This document shows, in pieces, positions 11,991 through 23,772 of a stretch of DNA of 64,000 nt. A program made the position numbers and the translations under genes. How positions within the stretch are numbered: the first letter of the stretch is position 1; every line of letters begins with the position of its first letter. The notes under the pieces are model-generated. The model had not been told where the DNA came from. It ran no database searches and saw nothing but the letters and a program-made list of their open reading frames with translations. Source of the DNA: Pleurodeles waltl (taxonomy: Eukaryota > Chordata > Amphibia > Caudata > Salamandridae); assembly GCF_031143425.1 (NCBI RefSeq), contig NC_090447.1, forward strand, positions 29,168,238-29,232,237, read 5' to 3'.

Positions 11991-13857
11991 AAATCCTTGG
12001 ATAGTACGGCAATCTGTGGGAAAAGGCAAAAAATCACAAACGGGCTGACGTGAAAATTAAAAATACATTTTACTACACATACCAGAGATCAAAGCCAACA
12101 GACCTCTTAAACAACATTTCCATAAAATAATAAGGACAACAGAGCATTGTCAAGCAAAACCCATAAATGGGTGATATTTTTCTGTAGCACCACAGCAGCA
12201 CTGTTACCTGTTTTCCTCTGCAGTTTAAGTCCAGTTAAATCAATACACACAATTGGAAAATACAATCAAGTATATAGCACAGAATTGTAATCCACCAAAA
12301 ATTACAAATACAAACAAGTTTCCATCTCACAAAGGGGTCTGAAACGAAGAGGTACAGCTTTAGAAATAGAAATAAATGCCCACCAGCCCAACAGCTGCTG
12401 CACAAGGAACTGGTGTCCATGATGGTATCTTGCCATTGATGCAGCTCACTTATAAATAACCATGTTTTACTACCAGGTGTTCAAAAATGCACTCCCTCCC
12501 TCCCCCTTTATCCCGCCCTAACATACAAAAACCAAGCAAGCAGCCAAGGGAGGCGGAGAACAGGCCATCGGGTGGGTGGAGGGAAGAGGGAAAGGGCCGT
12601 ACATGCAATGGGAGGGAAGAGGCAACACGTACATCGGGAGGGTGCTGGGTGGGAGGAAAGAAGCAACAAGGACGACAGTGGAAGAAGAAAGGACAAATAT
12701 CAACTCAATCACAGCGTCAGCTGCAGAAGGACCCTAATCAAGATGAAGGAATCTGTACTTGGCCCGTGCTCCAGACGAAAGAAGAAGAAATGAAGTCAGC
12801 ACGTGCTGCCCAATTAGGAGGCAGCAAATGAAAGTGACAATGAAGAACACAAATGGTAAGCAATGGGAGAGCTCCAAGCCCATCCATGGGAACAATATCT
12901 CAGGCGAACACATGCACTGTCACAGGCAAGACCCAAGCAACCTTTGTCTCTCGCTGCTGTGGCATTGCAAGAGTGAGTATGGATTGGGAATCCGGGATTC
13001 ACGCTGTTAGTTTCCAATGGAAGCCATGCATAGCAAGGTTTTTCAACTTTCTGATAAATTAACAAAACTCCATCATTTATTTCTTACGTTTATTTACACA
13101 AAGCGCAAAACCAGCAAGACTACCCATAGCAATGTATTGTGAAACAACGGCCTCTTCAGTCGTTCATTCTTTAATAAATAGGTGTCGTCTTTTTGTCTCC
13201 CCCCCACCTATGCCCTTATTTTCTTTCAAAATGTCTGTTCCTTAGGACCCTGTTAATTCTGTCTACATTCCTGTTTGAGGTGAACAGTGTCCTTTACTTT
13301 ATTTACAATGGCTTTTAAAGCAGTAAATATCTACACATTTCTCTATTCCTCTTGTCCTCGCTTTCAGCACCAATAAAAGTCAGTTTTTTTAAGAAAATGA
13401 AACCGTGTACCTGTTTTCTGTTCCTGGTTCTGAACTCAACTCTCTCACATGGAGTTCCATTATAAGTAAAGGAGGCGGGCAGTCTGGTCCCCACGGCGAG
13501 GAAGTGATTGGAATTCCTTCGATAAAAGGAATTTAGGATCCATTGGAACATCAGTGCAGCGGTGGCACGAGGGAGGGGCGTGAAGGCTTGTCAACAAGTG
13601 GTGGTCTGAACAAACTGCCATGAGCGGCTGCAGAGCGCTCAGTGGTTGTGGGGGCGGCGGTGCTGTGAATGATGGTGCAGCTCTGAAGTGAGCGTACGGT
13701 GTGAGTATTGTGTAGAGGGACAATATGAGCAGGTGGTTGGTGATATCAGTGTCTGCAGGGGGGCGGTGGGACTGTGTGCGGGTGTTGATGATTGACTGTG
13801 AGTGCATCGTGTTAGTGGTGTAAGCAGTGAAGAAGTGATTAGTTTTGTGAATCAGTG
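11991..13857. other. No recognisable gene
   Basis: The 12.48-13.05 kb portion is purine-rich with open frames on both strands (up to 114 codons) that show no domain. It may be an unidentified retroposon. Downstream sequence to 13857 holds nothing I can name. Confidence 0.35.
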
Positions 13858-14960
13858 ATCACTCAATCAATCAAGGCTTTGTAAAGCGTGGCAAGTCACC
13901 TGTGAGGGTCTCCAGGCACTGGAGTTGCTAGCTACTTCGTGGTGATCTTTTCAATCGAACATCCAGGCCTTGAGTCCTTTCCTGAATTGCTGGAGAGATG
14001 AGGTGATCCTGATGCGTAGGAGGAAGGTTGTTCCAAGCTTTGGCCGCCAGGTGTGAGAAGAAGCGGCTTCCACTGTTGCTTCGGTGTATCCAGGGGGTGT
14101 CTGCGAGGAATAAGGAGGTGGATCATAGGCGTCTGGTTGGTTGGTGGAAGGTCATGCATTTGTTGATGAAATCTGGTCCTTCACTGTGCAGGGCTTTGTA
14201 TGCGTGAGACAGCATCCTGAACTGGCGTCTCTTCTGGATCGAAAGCCAGTGTAGCTTCTTGAGGTGGGGTGTGATGCGGGTTTATCTGGGGCGTAGGAGA
14301 TGATATCGAGTCTGTGTTATCTGACGGTGCTGGCCATGGGGTCATGTATGTGTTGAAGAGGGTGGGGCTGAGGGATGATCCTTAGGGGAGGCCGCAGATG
14401 GTCTTCTTGGGTTCCGAGGTCATCAGTGGGAGGCTGATTCTTTGAGTTCTTCCGATGAGGTGTGAGGCTATCCATTGGAAGGCGTCTTTTTGTGTTCCGA
14501 TGTGGTGGAGTCTGTTCATCAAGGTGTGATGAGAGACAGTGTCGAAGGTGGCGACAGGTCCAGGAGGATGAGGTCTGCTGTTTTGCCATGTTCCAGGAGG
14601 GCCCTGGTGTCATCTGTGGCTGCAATCAGGGCTGCCTTAGTAGTGTGGTTGGCTTCGAATCTGGATTGAGAGGAGTCTAGGAGGTTGTAGTGTTCCAAGT
14701 GTTTGGTGAGTTGCTAATTGATTGACTTCCCTAGGACGTTTGCTGGAAAGCAGAGTAGGGTAGATGGGCTGGTAGTTCTTTGGGCCTGCTGGGTTGGTGG
14801 ATCGTTTCTTCAGGAGGGACCCCACTTCAGCCTGTTTCCATTCCTCAGGGAAGGAGGCTGAGGTGATGGAGACATTTCGGATTTTCTTTAACTCAACGCC
14901 AATCGTCTTGCTCCTGAGGTTGAAGACATGGAAGTGACGGGGATCCATGGGTGCCAACTG
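13858..14960 (-). pseudogene. CR1/L2-like LINE, reverse transcriptase domain, 5'-truncated
   Basis: Reading the minus strand from 14957: ASFPEEWKQAEV and KNYQPI (RT fingers), then a palm with DLSAAFDTV-like sequence near 14555-14525, GLPKGS-like sequence near 14395-14375, and near 14040-13960 WNNLPP with RKGLKAWMF, the C-terminal pattern of CR1/L2-type LINEs. Frameshifts and stops separate the blocks. The 3' end is marked by GCTTTGTAAAG followed by the microsatellite TTGATTGATTGA (read on minus) near 13860, the same style of tail as the LINE at 43.4 kb. The endonuclease is missing, so the copy was truncated at about 14960 on insertion. Confidence 0.75.
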
Positions 14961-15589
14961 GCCGCATCAGTGTGTCTTCTAAAAATTCATGTATGTTGCA
15001 TGTATTAGGGGAGAAGCAAAACAAACTGTTCCTCATTGCATATTTTTACCAGCATTAATTATAAATACTGTACTCAATGCACAATGTTATTTTACATAAC
15101 CCCTTTATTTGTTCAGACATTGCCCTATGAGAATATTTTGTGTCAGTAGTGTTTTATCCTCTAACTTGTATTTATGTTAGTAATTACAAAACTATGCAAG
15201 TGAGCGCGTGTACTGCTCAGAGCACACATTTCTAACAAACAGGAGACATGGGTTTATGACCCAGACACTGATACATCCAATAGCTTTGAATTTTCAAATG
15301 TAAATAGCTTTGGAGTGCTCTTTTTCAATACATTTCATAAACAATTATGTGATGTCTTCCCTGGTGATGTCATCATTATGTAATTAGTGCTTTTCCAAGC
15401 AAAAAAACTTCTACCTCTTTTTCGAGATGGCCTGTTGTCATGTGCGTGGGTGTGCCTGAGTGGGAACTGCCAGTGAGTGGTTTTGCGAGAGGCAGATGCC
15501 ATGTGATGCAGTTGAAAGGTGTGAGTGGTTGTGGAAGAATGTCTAAAGTGAGCCCTGCAGCTTGTTAATACCTGGAGGTGTTTATGTGT
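14961..15589. other. No recognisable gene
   Basis: No motif or repeat was seen between the LINE truncation point and the start of the 48-bp array. Confidence 0.4.
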
Positions 15590-16240
15590 CTCTGGTGCTT
15601 CAGTGGGATCATAAAGAGAGCCCTTGTGGTACTTCACACATGGTGCTCTGATGTGATCATAAAGAGTGTCCTTGTGGGGCTTCACACATGGTGCTCTGGT
15701 GTGATCATAAATAGTGCCCTGGTGGTACCTTGGACGTGATGCTCTGGTGTATCATAAAGAGTGCCCTTGTAGTGTCTCAGACATGATGCTCTGTTGTGAC
15801 CATAAAGAGTGTCCTTGTGGTACTTCACTTGTGGGGCTCTGGTGTGATCATAAAGAGTGCCCTTGTGGTGCCTCAGATGTAGTGCTCTAGTGGGATCATA
15901 AAAAGTGCAATTGTGGTACTACACACATGGTGCACATGTGTGGTCCTAAAGCATGCCCCTGGGTGTCGCAGGCCTGATGATCTTGTGTGATCATAAAGAG
16001 TGCCCTTGTAGTGCCTCAGACGTGGTGCTCTAGTGTGTTCATAAAGAGTGCCCTTGTGGTGCCTCAGGCACTGTGCTCTGGTGTGAATGTAAAGAGTGCC
16101 CCCACTGGGCCTCAGAGGTGGTGCTCTGGTGTGGTTATAAAGAGTGTCCTTGTGGTGCCTCAGACATGATGCTCTGGTGTGATCATAAAGAGTGCCCAGG
16201 TGGTGCCTCAGGCGTGATGCTCTGGTGTGATCATGAAGAG
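15590..16240 (+). repeat. 48-bp minisatellite, left part of a split array (about 13 copies)
   Basis: Degenerate head-to-tail copies of a unit of about 48 bp, centred on GTGATCATAAAGAGTGCCCT followed by TGTGGTGCCTCAGACGTGG and TGCTCTG. Copies vary by a few bases and small indels. The array stops at ...ATCATGAAGAG (16240), where an LTR begins, and the same repeat in the same orientation and phase resumes at about 28013. The unit is a multiple of three, so open frames with repeating cysteines appear, but they are not genes. Confidence 0.9.
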
Positions 16241-17858
16241 TGTGAGAAAGTAGCCTCTTTCTAGCCTTGTTACCCCCATTTTTGGCCTGTTTGTGAGTAT
16301 ATGTCAGGTGTTTTCACTGTCTCACTGGGATCCTGCTAGCCAGGGTCCAGTGCTCATAGTGAAAACCCTATGTTTTCAGTATGTTTGTTATGTGTCACTA
16401 GGACCCTGCTAGCCAGGACCCCACTGCTCATAAGTCTGTGGCCTATATGTATGTGTTCCCTGTGTGATGCCTAACTGTCTCACTGAGGCTCTGCTAACCA
16501 GAACCTCAGTGGTTATGCTCTCTCTGTACAAATTGTCACTAACAGGCTAGTGACCAACTTCACCAATTTACATTGGCATACTGGAACACCCTTATAATTC
16601 CCTAGTATATGGTACTGAGGTACCCAGGGTATTGGGGTTCCAGGAGATCCCTATGGGCTGCAGCATTTCTTTTGCCACCCATAGGGAGCTCTGACAATTC
16701 TTACACAGGCCTGCCACTGCAGCCTGAGTGAAATAACGTCCACGTTATTTCACAGCCATTTACCACTGCACTTAAGTAACTTATAAGTCACCTATATGTC
16801 TAACCTTTACATGGTAAAGGTTGGGTGCTAAGTTACTTAGTGTGTGGGCACCCTGGCACTAGCCAAGGTGCCCCCACATTGTTCAGGGCAAATTCCCCGG
16901 ACTTTGTGAGTGCGGGGACACCATTACACGCGTGCACTATACATAGGTCACTACCTATGTATAGCTTCACAATGGTAACTCTGAACATGGCCATGTAACA
17001 TGTCTAAGATCATGGAATTGCCCCCCCAATGCCATCCTGGTATTGGGGAGACAATCCCATGATCCCCCGGGTCTCTAGCACAGACCAAGGTACTGCCAAA
17101 CTGCCTTTTCAGGGGTTTCACTGCAGCTGCTGCCAACCCCTCAGACAGGTTTCTGCCCTCCTGGGGTCCAGCCAGGCTTGTCCCAGGATGGCAGAACAAA
17201 GGACTTCCTCAGAGAGAGGGTGTTACACCCTCTCCTTTGGAAAAAGGTGTTAAGGCAGAGGAGGAGTAGCCTCCCCCAGCCTCTGGAAATGCTTTCAAGG
17301 GCACAGATGGTGCCCATTTCTGCATAAGCCAGTCTACACCGGTTCAGGGATCCCCCAGCCCTGCTCTGGCGCGAAACTGGACAAAGGGAAGGGGAGTGAC
17401 CACTCCCCTGACCTGCACCGCCCCTGGGAGGTGCCCAGAGCTCCTCCAGTGTGCTCCAGACCTCTGCCATCTTGGAAACAGAGGTGCTGCTGGCACACTG
17501 GACTGCTCTGAGTGGCCAGGGCCAGCAGGTGACGTCAGAGACTCCTTCTGATAGGCTCTTACCTGTGTTGCTAGCCTATCCTCTCACCTAGGTAGCCAAA
17601 CCTCCTTTTCTGGCTATTTAGGGTCTCTGCTTTGGGGAATTCTTTAGATAACGAATGCAAGAGCTCATCAGAGTTCCTCTGCATCTCTCTCTTCACCTTC
17701 TGCCAAGGAATCGACTGCTGACCGCGCTGGAAGCCTGCAAAACTGCAACAAAGTAGCGAAGACGACTACTGCAACTCTGTAACGCTGATCCTGCCGCCTT
17801 CTCGACTGTTTTCCTGGTGGTGCATGCTGTGGGGGTAGTCTGCCTCCTCTCTGTACTA
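16241..17858 (+). mobile_element. Partial 5' LTR of the plus-strand Ty3/gypsy element
   Basis: It begins TGTGAGAAAGTAGCCTC and runs about 1.6 kb through sequence that matches, in inverted orientation, the complete LTR at 23773-26737 and, in direct orientation, the solo LTR at 50173-52759. It stops inside the LTR at CTGTACTAG, where minus-strand LTR sequence begins without a spacer. The remaining LTR 3' half is absent. Open frames of about 100 codons on either strand are LTR sequence and recur in the other LTR copies; I do not treat them as genes. Confidence 0.85.
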
Positions 17859-18472
17859 GTGCACGTGTGTAATGTTGTCCCCGCACTCACAAAGTCCGGG
17901 GAATTGGTCCTGAACAATGTGGGGGCACCTTGGCTAGTGCCAGGGTGCCCTCACACTAAGTAACTTTGCACCTAACCTTTACGAGGTAAAGGTTAGACAG
18001 ATAGGTGACTTATAAGTTACTTAAGTGCAGTGTAAAATGGCTGTGAAATAACGTGGACGTTATTTCACTCAGGCTGCAGTGGCAGGCCTGTGTAAGAATT
18101 GTCAGAGCTCCCTATGGGTGGCAAAAGAAATGCTGCAGCCCATAGGGATCTCCTGGAACCCCAATACCCTGGGTACCTCAGTACCATATACTAGGGAATT
18201 ATAAGGGTGTTCCAGTAAGCCAATATAAATTGGTAAAATTGGTCACTAGCCTGTTAGTGACAATTTGAAAGAAATGAGAGAGCATAACCACTGAGGTTCT
18301 GATTAGCAGAGCCTCAGTGAGACAGTTAGTCATAACACAGGTAACACATTCAGGCACACTTATGAGCACTGGGGCCCTGGCTGGCAGGGTCCCAGTGACA
18401 CATACAACTAAAACAACATATATACAGTGAAATATGGGGGTAACATGCCAGGCAAGATGGTACTTTCCTACA
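17859..18472 (-). mobile_element. Partial 3' LTR of the minus-strand element
   Basis: Read on minus it starts TGTAGGAAAGTACCATC directly after the polypurine tract and matches the first 614 bp of the 5' LTR at 26737-26124. It breaks off at a TAG/TGCACG junction with the plus-strand LTR. Together with 16241-16930 it forms an inverted repeat of LTR starts with about 1 kb of LTR between. Confidence 0.85.
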
Positions 18473-18487
18473 CAACCCCCCCCCAAA
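18473..18487 (-). promoter_or_regulatory. Polypurine tract of the minus-strand element
   Basis: On minus, TTTGGGGGGGGGTTG lies directly upstream of the LTR start. A purine run in this position primes plus-strand DNA synthesis in LTR retroelements. The function is assigned from position and composition. Confidence 0.75.
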
Positions 18488-18502
18488 CGAAGGACAATAA
18501 GA

Positions 18503-20989
18503 CTAGCCATGACCTGATGAGTCTTCATTGTCTAAGTGGAAATATCTGGAGAGTCCATCTGCATTGGAGTGGCTACTCCCAGGTCTATGTTCCACTGTAT
18601 AATCCATTCCCTGTAGGGATATGGACCACCTCAACAATTTAGGATTTTCACCTTTCATTTGTTTTAGCCAAAGTAGAGGTTTGTGGTCTGTCTGAACAAT
18701 GAAGTGAGTGCCAAACAGGTATGGCCTCAACTTCTTCAGTGCCCAGACCACAGCAAAGGCCTCCCTCTCTATGGCAGACCAACGCTTTTCTCTAGGGGTC
18801 AACCTCCTACTAATAAAAGCAACAGGTTGATCCTGGCCCTCAGAATTAAGTTGTGATAGGACTGCCCCTACTCCTAATTCAGATGCATCAGTTTGGACAT
18901 AGAATTTTTTAGAGTAACAAGGGCTTTTCAGGACAGGTGCAGAGCACATGGCCTGCTTCAGCTCCTCAAAAGCTTTCTGACAGTTTGCTGTCCATAATAC
19001 CTTTTTAGGCATTTTCTTGGATGTGAGGTCATTAAGAGGGGCTGCAATGGAGCCATAGTTCTTAATGAACCTCCTGTAATACCCAGTGAGGCCTAGGAAG
19101 GCTCTCACCTGAGTCTGAGTAGTAGGGGGAACCCAATCTATAATAGTTTGGATTTTCCCCTGAAGTGGTGCAATCTGTTCCCCACCAACAAGGTGTCCCA
19201 GATAAACCACCTTCCCCTGCCCTATCTGGCACTTTGAAGCCTTGATAGTGAGGCCTGCCTTTTGCAGGGCCTCTAAAACTTTCCATAGGTGGACCAGGTG
19301 ATCATCCCAACTGGAGCTAAAGACAGCTATATCGTCCAGATATGCTGCACTAAAAGCTTCCAGCCCTTGCAGGACTGTATTCACCAACCTCTGAAAAGTG
19401 GCAGGTGCATTTTTCAATCCAAAAGGCATTAATGTAAATTGGTAATGGCCTCCAATGGTTGAAAATGCAGTTTTTGCTTTTGCATCTTCTGATAATTTGA
19501 TCTGCCAATACCCTGCAGTCAAGTCAAAAGTCCTTAGATACTTGGCAGATGCCAGTGTATCTATGAGCTCATCTGCCCTGGGTATAGGGTGAGCATCAGT
19601 TTTGGTTACCTGGTTGAGACCTCTGTAGTCTACACAAAACCGCATTTCCTTCTTTCCATCTTTGGAATGAGGTTTTGGTACAAGTACCACAGGAGAAGCC
19701 CATGGACTTTCAGAGTGCTCAACCACTCCTAGTTCTAACATTTTCTGCACCTCTTGCTTTATGCAGTCTCTGACATGGTCAGGCTGCCTATAGATTTTAC
19801 TTTTGACAGGCAAGCTGTCTCCAGTATCTATAGTGTGCTCATACCAGGAAGTGGTACCTGGCACAGTAGAGAAGAGTTCAGAAAACTGACCCAGGAGATT
19901 TATGCAATGGTCTTTCTGCTCAGCAGTAAGACAATCAGCCAAAACTACACCTTCCACTTGAGCATCTTGTTCTGTGGAAGAGAAGAGATCAGTTAGAGGA
20001 TCACTGTCTTCTTCCTGTCCCTCATCAGTTGCCATGAGCAGGGTGAGATCAGCCCTGTCATAGTAGGGTTTCAGACGATTGACATGGAGCACCCTAAGGG
20101 GACTCCTGGCAGTGCCTAAGTCAACTAAGTAGGTGACTTCACCCTTTTTCTCAACAATTGTGTGGGGTCCACTCCATTTATCTTGGAGTGCTCTTGGGGC
20201 CACAGGCTCCAAGACCCACACTTTCTGCCCTGGTTGGTACTGAACCAAAACAGCCTTCTGGTCATGCCATTGCTTCTGGAGCTCTTGGCTGGCCTGAAGG
20301 TTTTTACTGGCCTTTTTCATGTACTCAGCCATCCTTGATCTGAGGCCAAGTACATAATCCACAATATCTTGCTTTGGAGCTTTTAAAGGTTGTTCCCAAC
20401 CCCCCTTGACAAGTGTTAGTGGACCCCTAACAGGGTGTCCAAAGAGGAGTTCGAAGGGGCTGAAGCCCACTCCTTTCTGGGGTACCTCCCTGTAGGCAAA
20501 AAGGAGGCATGGTAAAAGGATATCCCATCTCCTGCGGAGTTTTTCAGGGAGTCCCATAATCATGCCTTTGAGAGTTTTGTTAAATCTCTCCACCAGTCCA
20601 TTTGTTTGTGGATGATAGGGTGTAGTGAACTTGTAAGTCACACCACACTCCTTCCACATGGCCTTTAAGTAAGCAGACATGAAATTGCTTCCCCTGTCTG
20701 ATACCACCTCTTTTGGGAAGCCCACCCTGGAAAATATTCCCAGGAGGGCCTTTGCCACTGCAGGTGCTGTAGTGGTCCTTAGAGGAATTGCTTCAGGATA
20801 TCTTGTGGCATGGTCCACTGCCACCAAGATAAACCTATTGCCTGAAGCAGTAGGAGGGTCAAGGGGGCCAACTATGTCAACCCCTACCCTTTCAAAGGGA
20901 ACCCCAACCACAGGCAGTGGAATAAGGGGTGCCTTTGGAGTGCCACCTGTCTTGCCACTGGCTTGACAGGTTTCACAGGACTTACAAAA
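18503..20989 (-). pseudogene. Integrase core - reverse transcriptase - RNase H of the minus Ty3/gypsy element
   Basis: In frame with the upstream gag-PR-IN segment but separated from it by a TAA at 20990-20992. Counting from the first ATG (20911): the integrase core has its triad at D12 (VDIVGP), D72 (SDRGSNF) and E108 (NGLVERF), with 35 residues between the second D and the E (DD35E). A GPY/F-like module follows (WSGPHTIV to HVNRLKPYY). The RT has FCVDYRGLNQ, LMPFGLKNAPATFQR and the catalytic YLDD at about residue 524. RNase H starts at QTDASELG (about residue 675) and ends near DGLSRY. No env or chromodomain is seen. The order IN-RT-RH is the Gmr1 arrangement and differs from standard Ty3/gypsy (RT-RH-IN). 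The stop lies inside the integrase zinc-binding domain. Apart from it the frame is uninterrupted. Confidence 0.9.
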
Positions 20990-23500
20990 TTATTTTGTGT
21001 CCTCTGACATTCTAAGCCAATGAAACAAGGGAACAAGTCTGTCCCAAGTTTTCATTTGTCCTAAATGTCTAGCTAGGGGAATGTCGTGGGCTAGAGTTAG
21101 GAGGAACTTTCTGTACTCCTGAGGAATCACTAACCTCCTGGCAGTTCCAAGTTTAGGATCCCTTGCTTCAGTGTACAAGAGGTTGTCCTCCCAGTAAACT
21201 CTGTGAGAGTCACTGACATCCCCATTAGCTTGTTTGACAGCTTGCTGTCTTAGACCCTCTAGTGTGGGACAGGTTTGCTGTGCCACACTCAGCTCCTCCC
21301 TTGCAGGTCCCCCTTCATCCAAAAGCTCAGCAGTGTCTGCTTCCAGCTCCTCTGGTGTAGGTTCTGCACAGGGTGGAAATTCTTCTTCCTCAGAAGTAGA
21401 ATCCACTGTAGAGGGAGGGATAGTAAGTAGTGCTTTACTTCTACTAGCCCTAGCTTTAGGGAGCACTTGGTCCATTGTTCCAGGATCCAAGTCACCCTGT
21501 CTTTTTTGCTTTTTGGCCTGAGCCCTGGTTAAAGCAAAAATATGCCCTGGGATGCCCAGCATTGCTGCATGGGCCTCCAACTCCACATCTGACCAAGCTG
21601 ATGTCTCCAAATCATTTCCTAGTAGACAGTCTACAGGTAAATCTGTGGCTACCACAACTTTCTTTGGACCAGTAACCCCCCGCCAGTTGAGATTTACAAC
21701 AGCCATGGGGTGGCTAAGTGTGTTGTTGTGAGCATCGGTTACTTGGTACTGGTGACCAAGTAGGTGTTGTTCAGGGTGGACCAGTTTCTCTATTACCATA
21801 GTAACACTGGCACCAGTGTCCCTGTAGGCCTGAACCTCAACACCATTTATTAGGGGTAGCTGCTTGTACTTATCCATATTAAGGGGACAAGCAACTAAGG
21901 TGGCTAAATCAATAGCCCCCTCAGAGACTAACACAGCCTCTGTGGTCTCCCTAACAAGACCAACCCCAACTAAGTTACCAATAGTGAGCCCAGCTACTCC
22001 CTTGGATTGGCTATTAGTAGGTTTGCTCCCACCACCACTGCTATTAGTAGGGACACTAGGTGTAGCAGTAGGGGTTGTAGTGGTAGGAGGCTTGGTGCTT
22101 TTCTTTGGACAACTGGGATCTGTTGTCCAATGGCCTTTTATTTTACATAAATAGCACCATGGTTTCTTTTCTTTGTTTTGATTTGAAGAGGATTTGGGCC
22201 CACCACCCCCACCAGAGTGTTTTTGTGGGCCTGATGAAGACTCATTTTTAGATTTGTCCCCACCCTTGTCAGAAGACTTACCATCCTTCTTCTTGTTGCC
22301 ATCTTTGTCACCCCCTGTATGAACTTTTCTGTTCACCCTTGTTCTGACCCATTTGTCTGCCTTCTTTCCCAATTCTTGGGGAGAGGTCAGATCAGAGTCC
22401 ACCAAGTACTGGTGCAACAAATCAGACACACAATTATTAAGAATATGCTCTCTCAGGATCAAGTTATACAGGCTGTCATAATCAGTAACTTTACTGCCAT
22501 GTAACCACCCCTCCAAGGCCTTCACTGAATGGTCAATGAAATCAACCCAGTCTTGTGAAGACTCCTTTTCGGTCTCTCTGAACTTTATCCTGTATTGTTC
22601 AGTGGTTAAGCCATAACCATCCAGGAGTGCATTCTTAAGAATTTTGAAATCATTGGCTTCACTTTCTTTCACAGTAAGGAGCCTATCCCTACCTTTTCCA
22701 CTAAATGATAGCCATAGGATAGCAGCCCACTGCCTTTGAGGGACATCCTGTACAACACAAGCCCTCTCAAGTGCAGCAAACCACTTGTTAATGTCATCCC
22801 CCTCCTTATAAGGGGGGACTATCTTGTGCAGATTCCTAGAATCATGCTCTTTTGCAGGATGACTATTGGGAATACTGCTGCTGCCACCATGGGTTTCTAA
22901 ACCCAATTTCTGTCTCTCCTTCTCTACTTCTAAGGACTGTCTATCCAAATCCAGCTGTTGCTTCTTGAGCTTCAGTCTGGTTTGTTCCACTCTCAATCTA
23001 TTGAGCTCCCTTTCTAACAATCTGTCATCAGGGTGGGTGGGTGGGACATGCCTTGAAACAGAAGTATGGTGAGAATGGACAGAAGGAGACCTATCCCTTA
23101 CAGAAGGTACCCTAACAGCTTGGTTAACAGAAACATCACTTCTACTGTGGTGAGAAGGAATACTCTTGCTATGATGTGAGACAACACTATCTCTATGGTT
23201 TGACTCTACATCAGTACCAACTATGCTAGGCTGTCTAGTAATGGGCAGGCTAGGAGGTTTCCTTCCTGAATCTTTTTCTAGGGGAGTCCCTGGATCAGAT
23301 TGGGAACCATTTGCTACTTTTTCAACAGATGGGGCCCTTCTGGCCTTATCTTGTTCTCTAAGCATGTTAAGCAATAATTCCAAGGAAGGATTCTTCCCTA
23401 CACTCAAACCTCTCTCTATGCAGAGACTCCTTGCTCCTTTCCAGCTAAGGTGATCATATGCAAGTTTGGACAGATCAACAGTTTGGCCTGTACCAGACAT
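20990..23500 (-). pseudogene. Gag - protease - integrase N-terminus of the minus Ty3/gypsy element
   Basis: An 836-codon frame starting ATG at 23500 (MSGTGQTVDL). Residues 1-150 are a gag N-terminus rich in S/H, followed by a charged coiled-coil (about 155-200: LNRLRVEQTRLKLKKQQLDL) and the capsid-like region (about 225-395). A basic linker leads to a zinc knuckle at about residue 448, C-x2-C-x4-H-x6-C, longer by two residues than the usual x4 ending. The protease has DTGAS at about residue 561. The last part (from about 780) is the start of the integrase zinc domain with its two histidines near 803-810. The TAA stop at 20990 falls before the two cysteines (FCKSCETC), which lie in the following segment in the same frame. 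The stop could come from one transition, so decay is likelier than programmed readthrough. Confidence 0.88.
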
Positions 23501-23772
23501 TTTAGAAAGAGTTTAAGTGACAGAAAAAGAGAGAAAAAGTTTTTCAGAACTTTTAGAAAGACAGAAAAAAAACTTTTTAAACTTTTAAGAACTTTTTGAA
23601 AGTTTAGAAGTACTTTTCAGCCCTTTAGAAAAGAAGTGAGAAAAGAAATGCAAAGGTTTTTGGTTAGGTGTACATACACTGAACTTGTTTTGTATATTTT
23701 TCTCTTATGAAAAGTACAATGACAAAAGTGGTAAGTAGTCTCAAAGCACTTATCCCACCGCTGCACAACCAA
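23501..23772 (-). other. Leader (5' UTR) of the minus element with primer-binding site
   Basis: The 272 bp between LTR end and gag ATG. Immediately inside the LTR, minus reads TTGGTTGTGCAGCGGTGGGAT (23772-23752). The TGG start and the GCAGCGGTGGGAT part match the 3' end of a tRNA-Leu type, with extra bases between, so a tRNA-Leu primer is likely but imperfect. The rest is A/T-rich with repeated CTTTTTAAAAGTT-like words. A similar leader, lacking its first ~125 bp, precedes the plus-strand gag at 26738. Confidence 0.65.

Noticed and set aside
12487..12831. 114-codon plus open frame rich in G/E/K/R
   Set aside because: Purine-rich sequence gives such frames by chance. No domain and another plus frame overlaps it.
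15590..16240. CRISPR-like array of regular repeats
   Set aside because: The repeats are contiguous with no unique spacers, in a eukaryotic transposon-rich context. It is a minisatellite.
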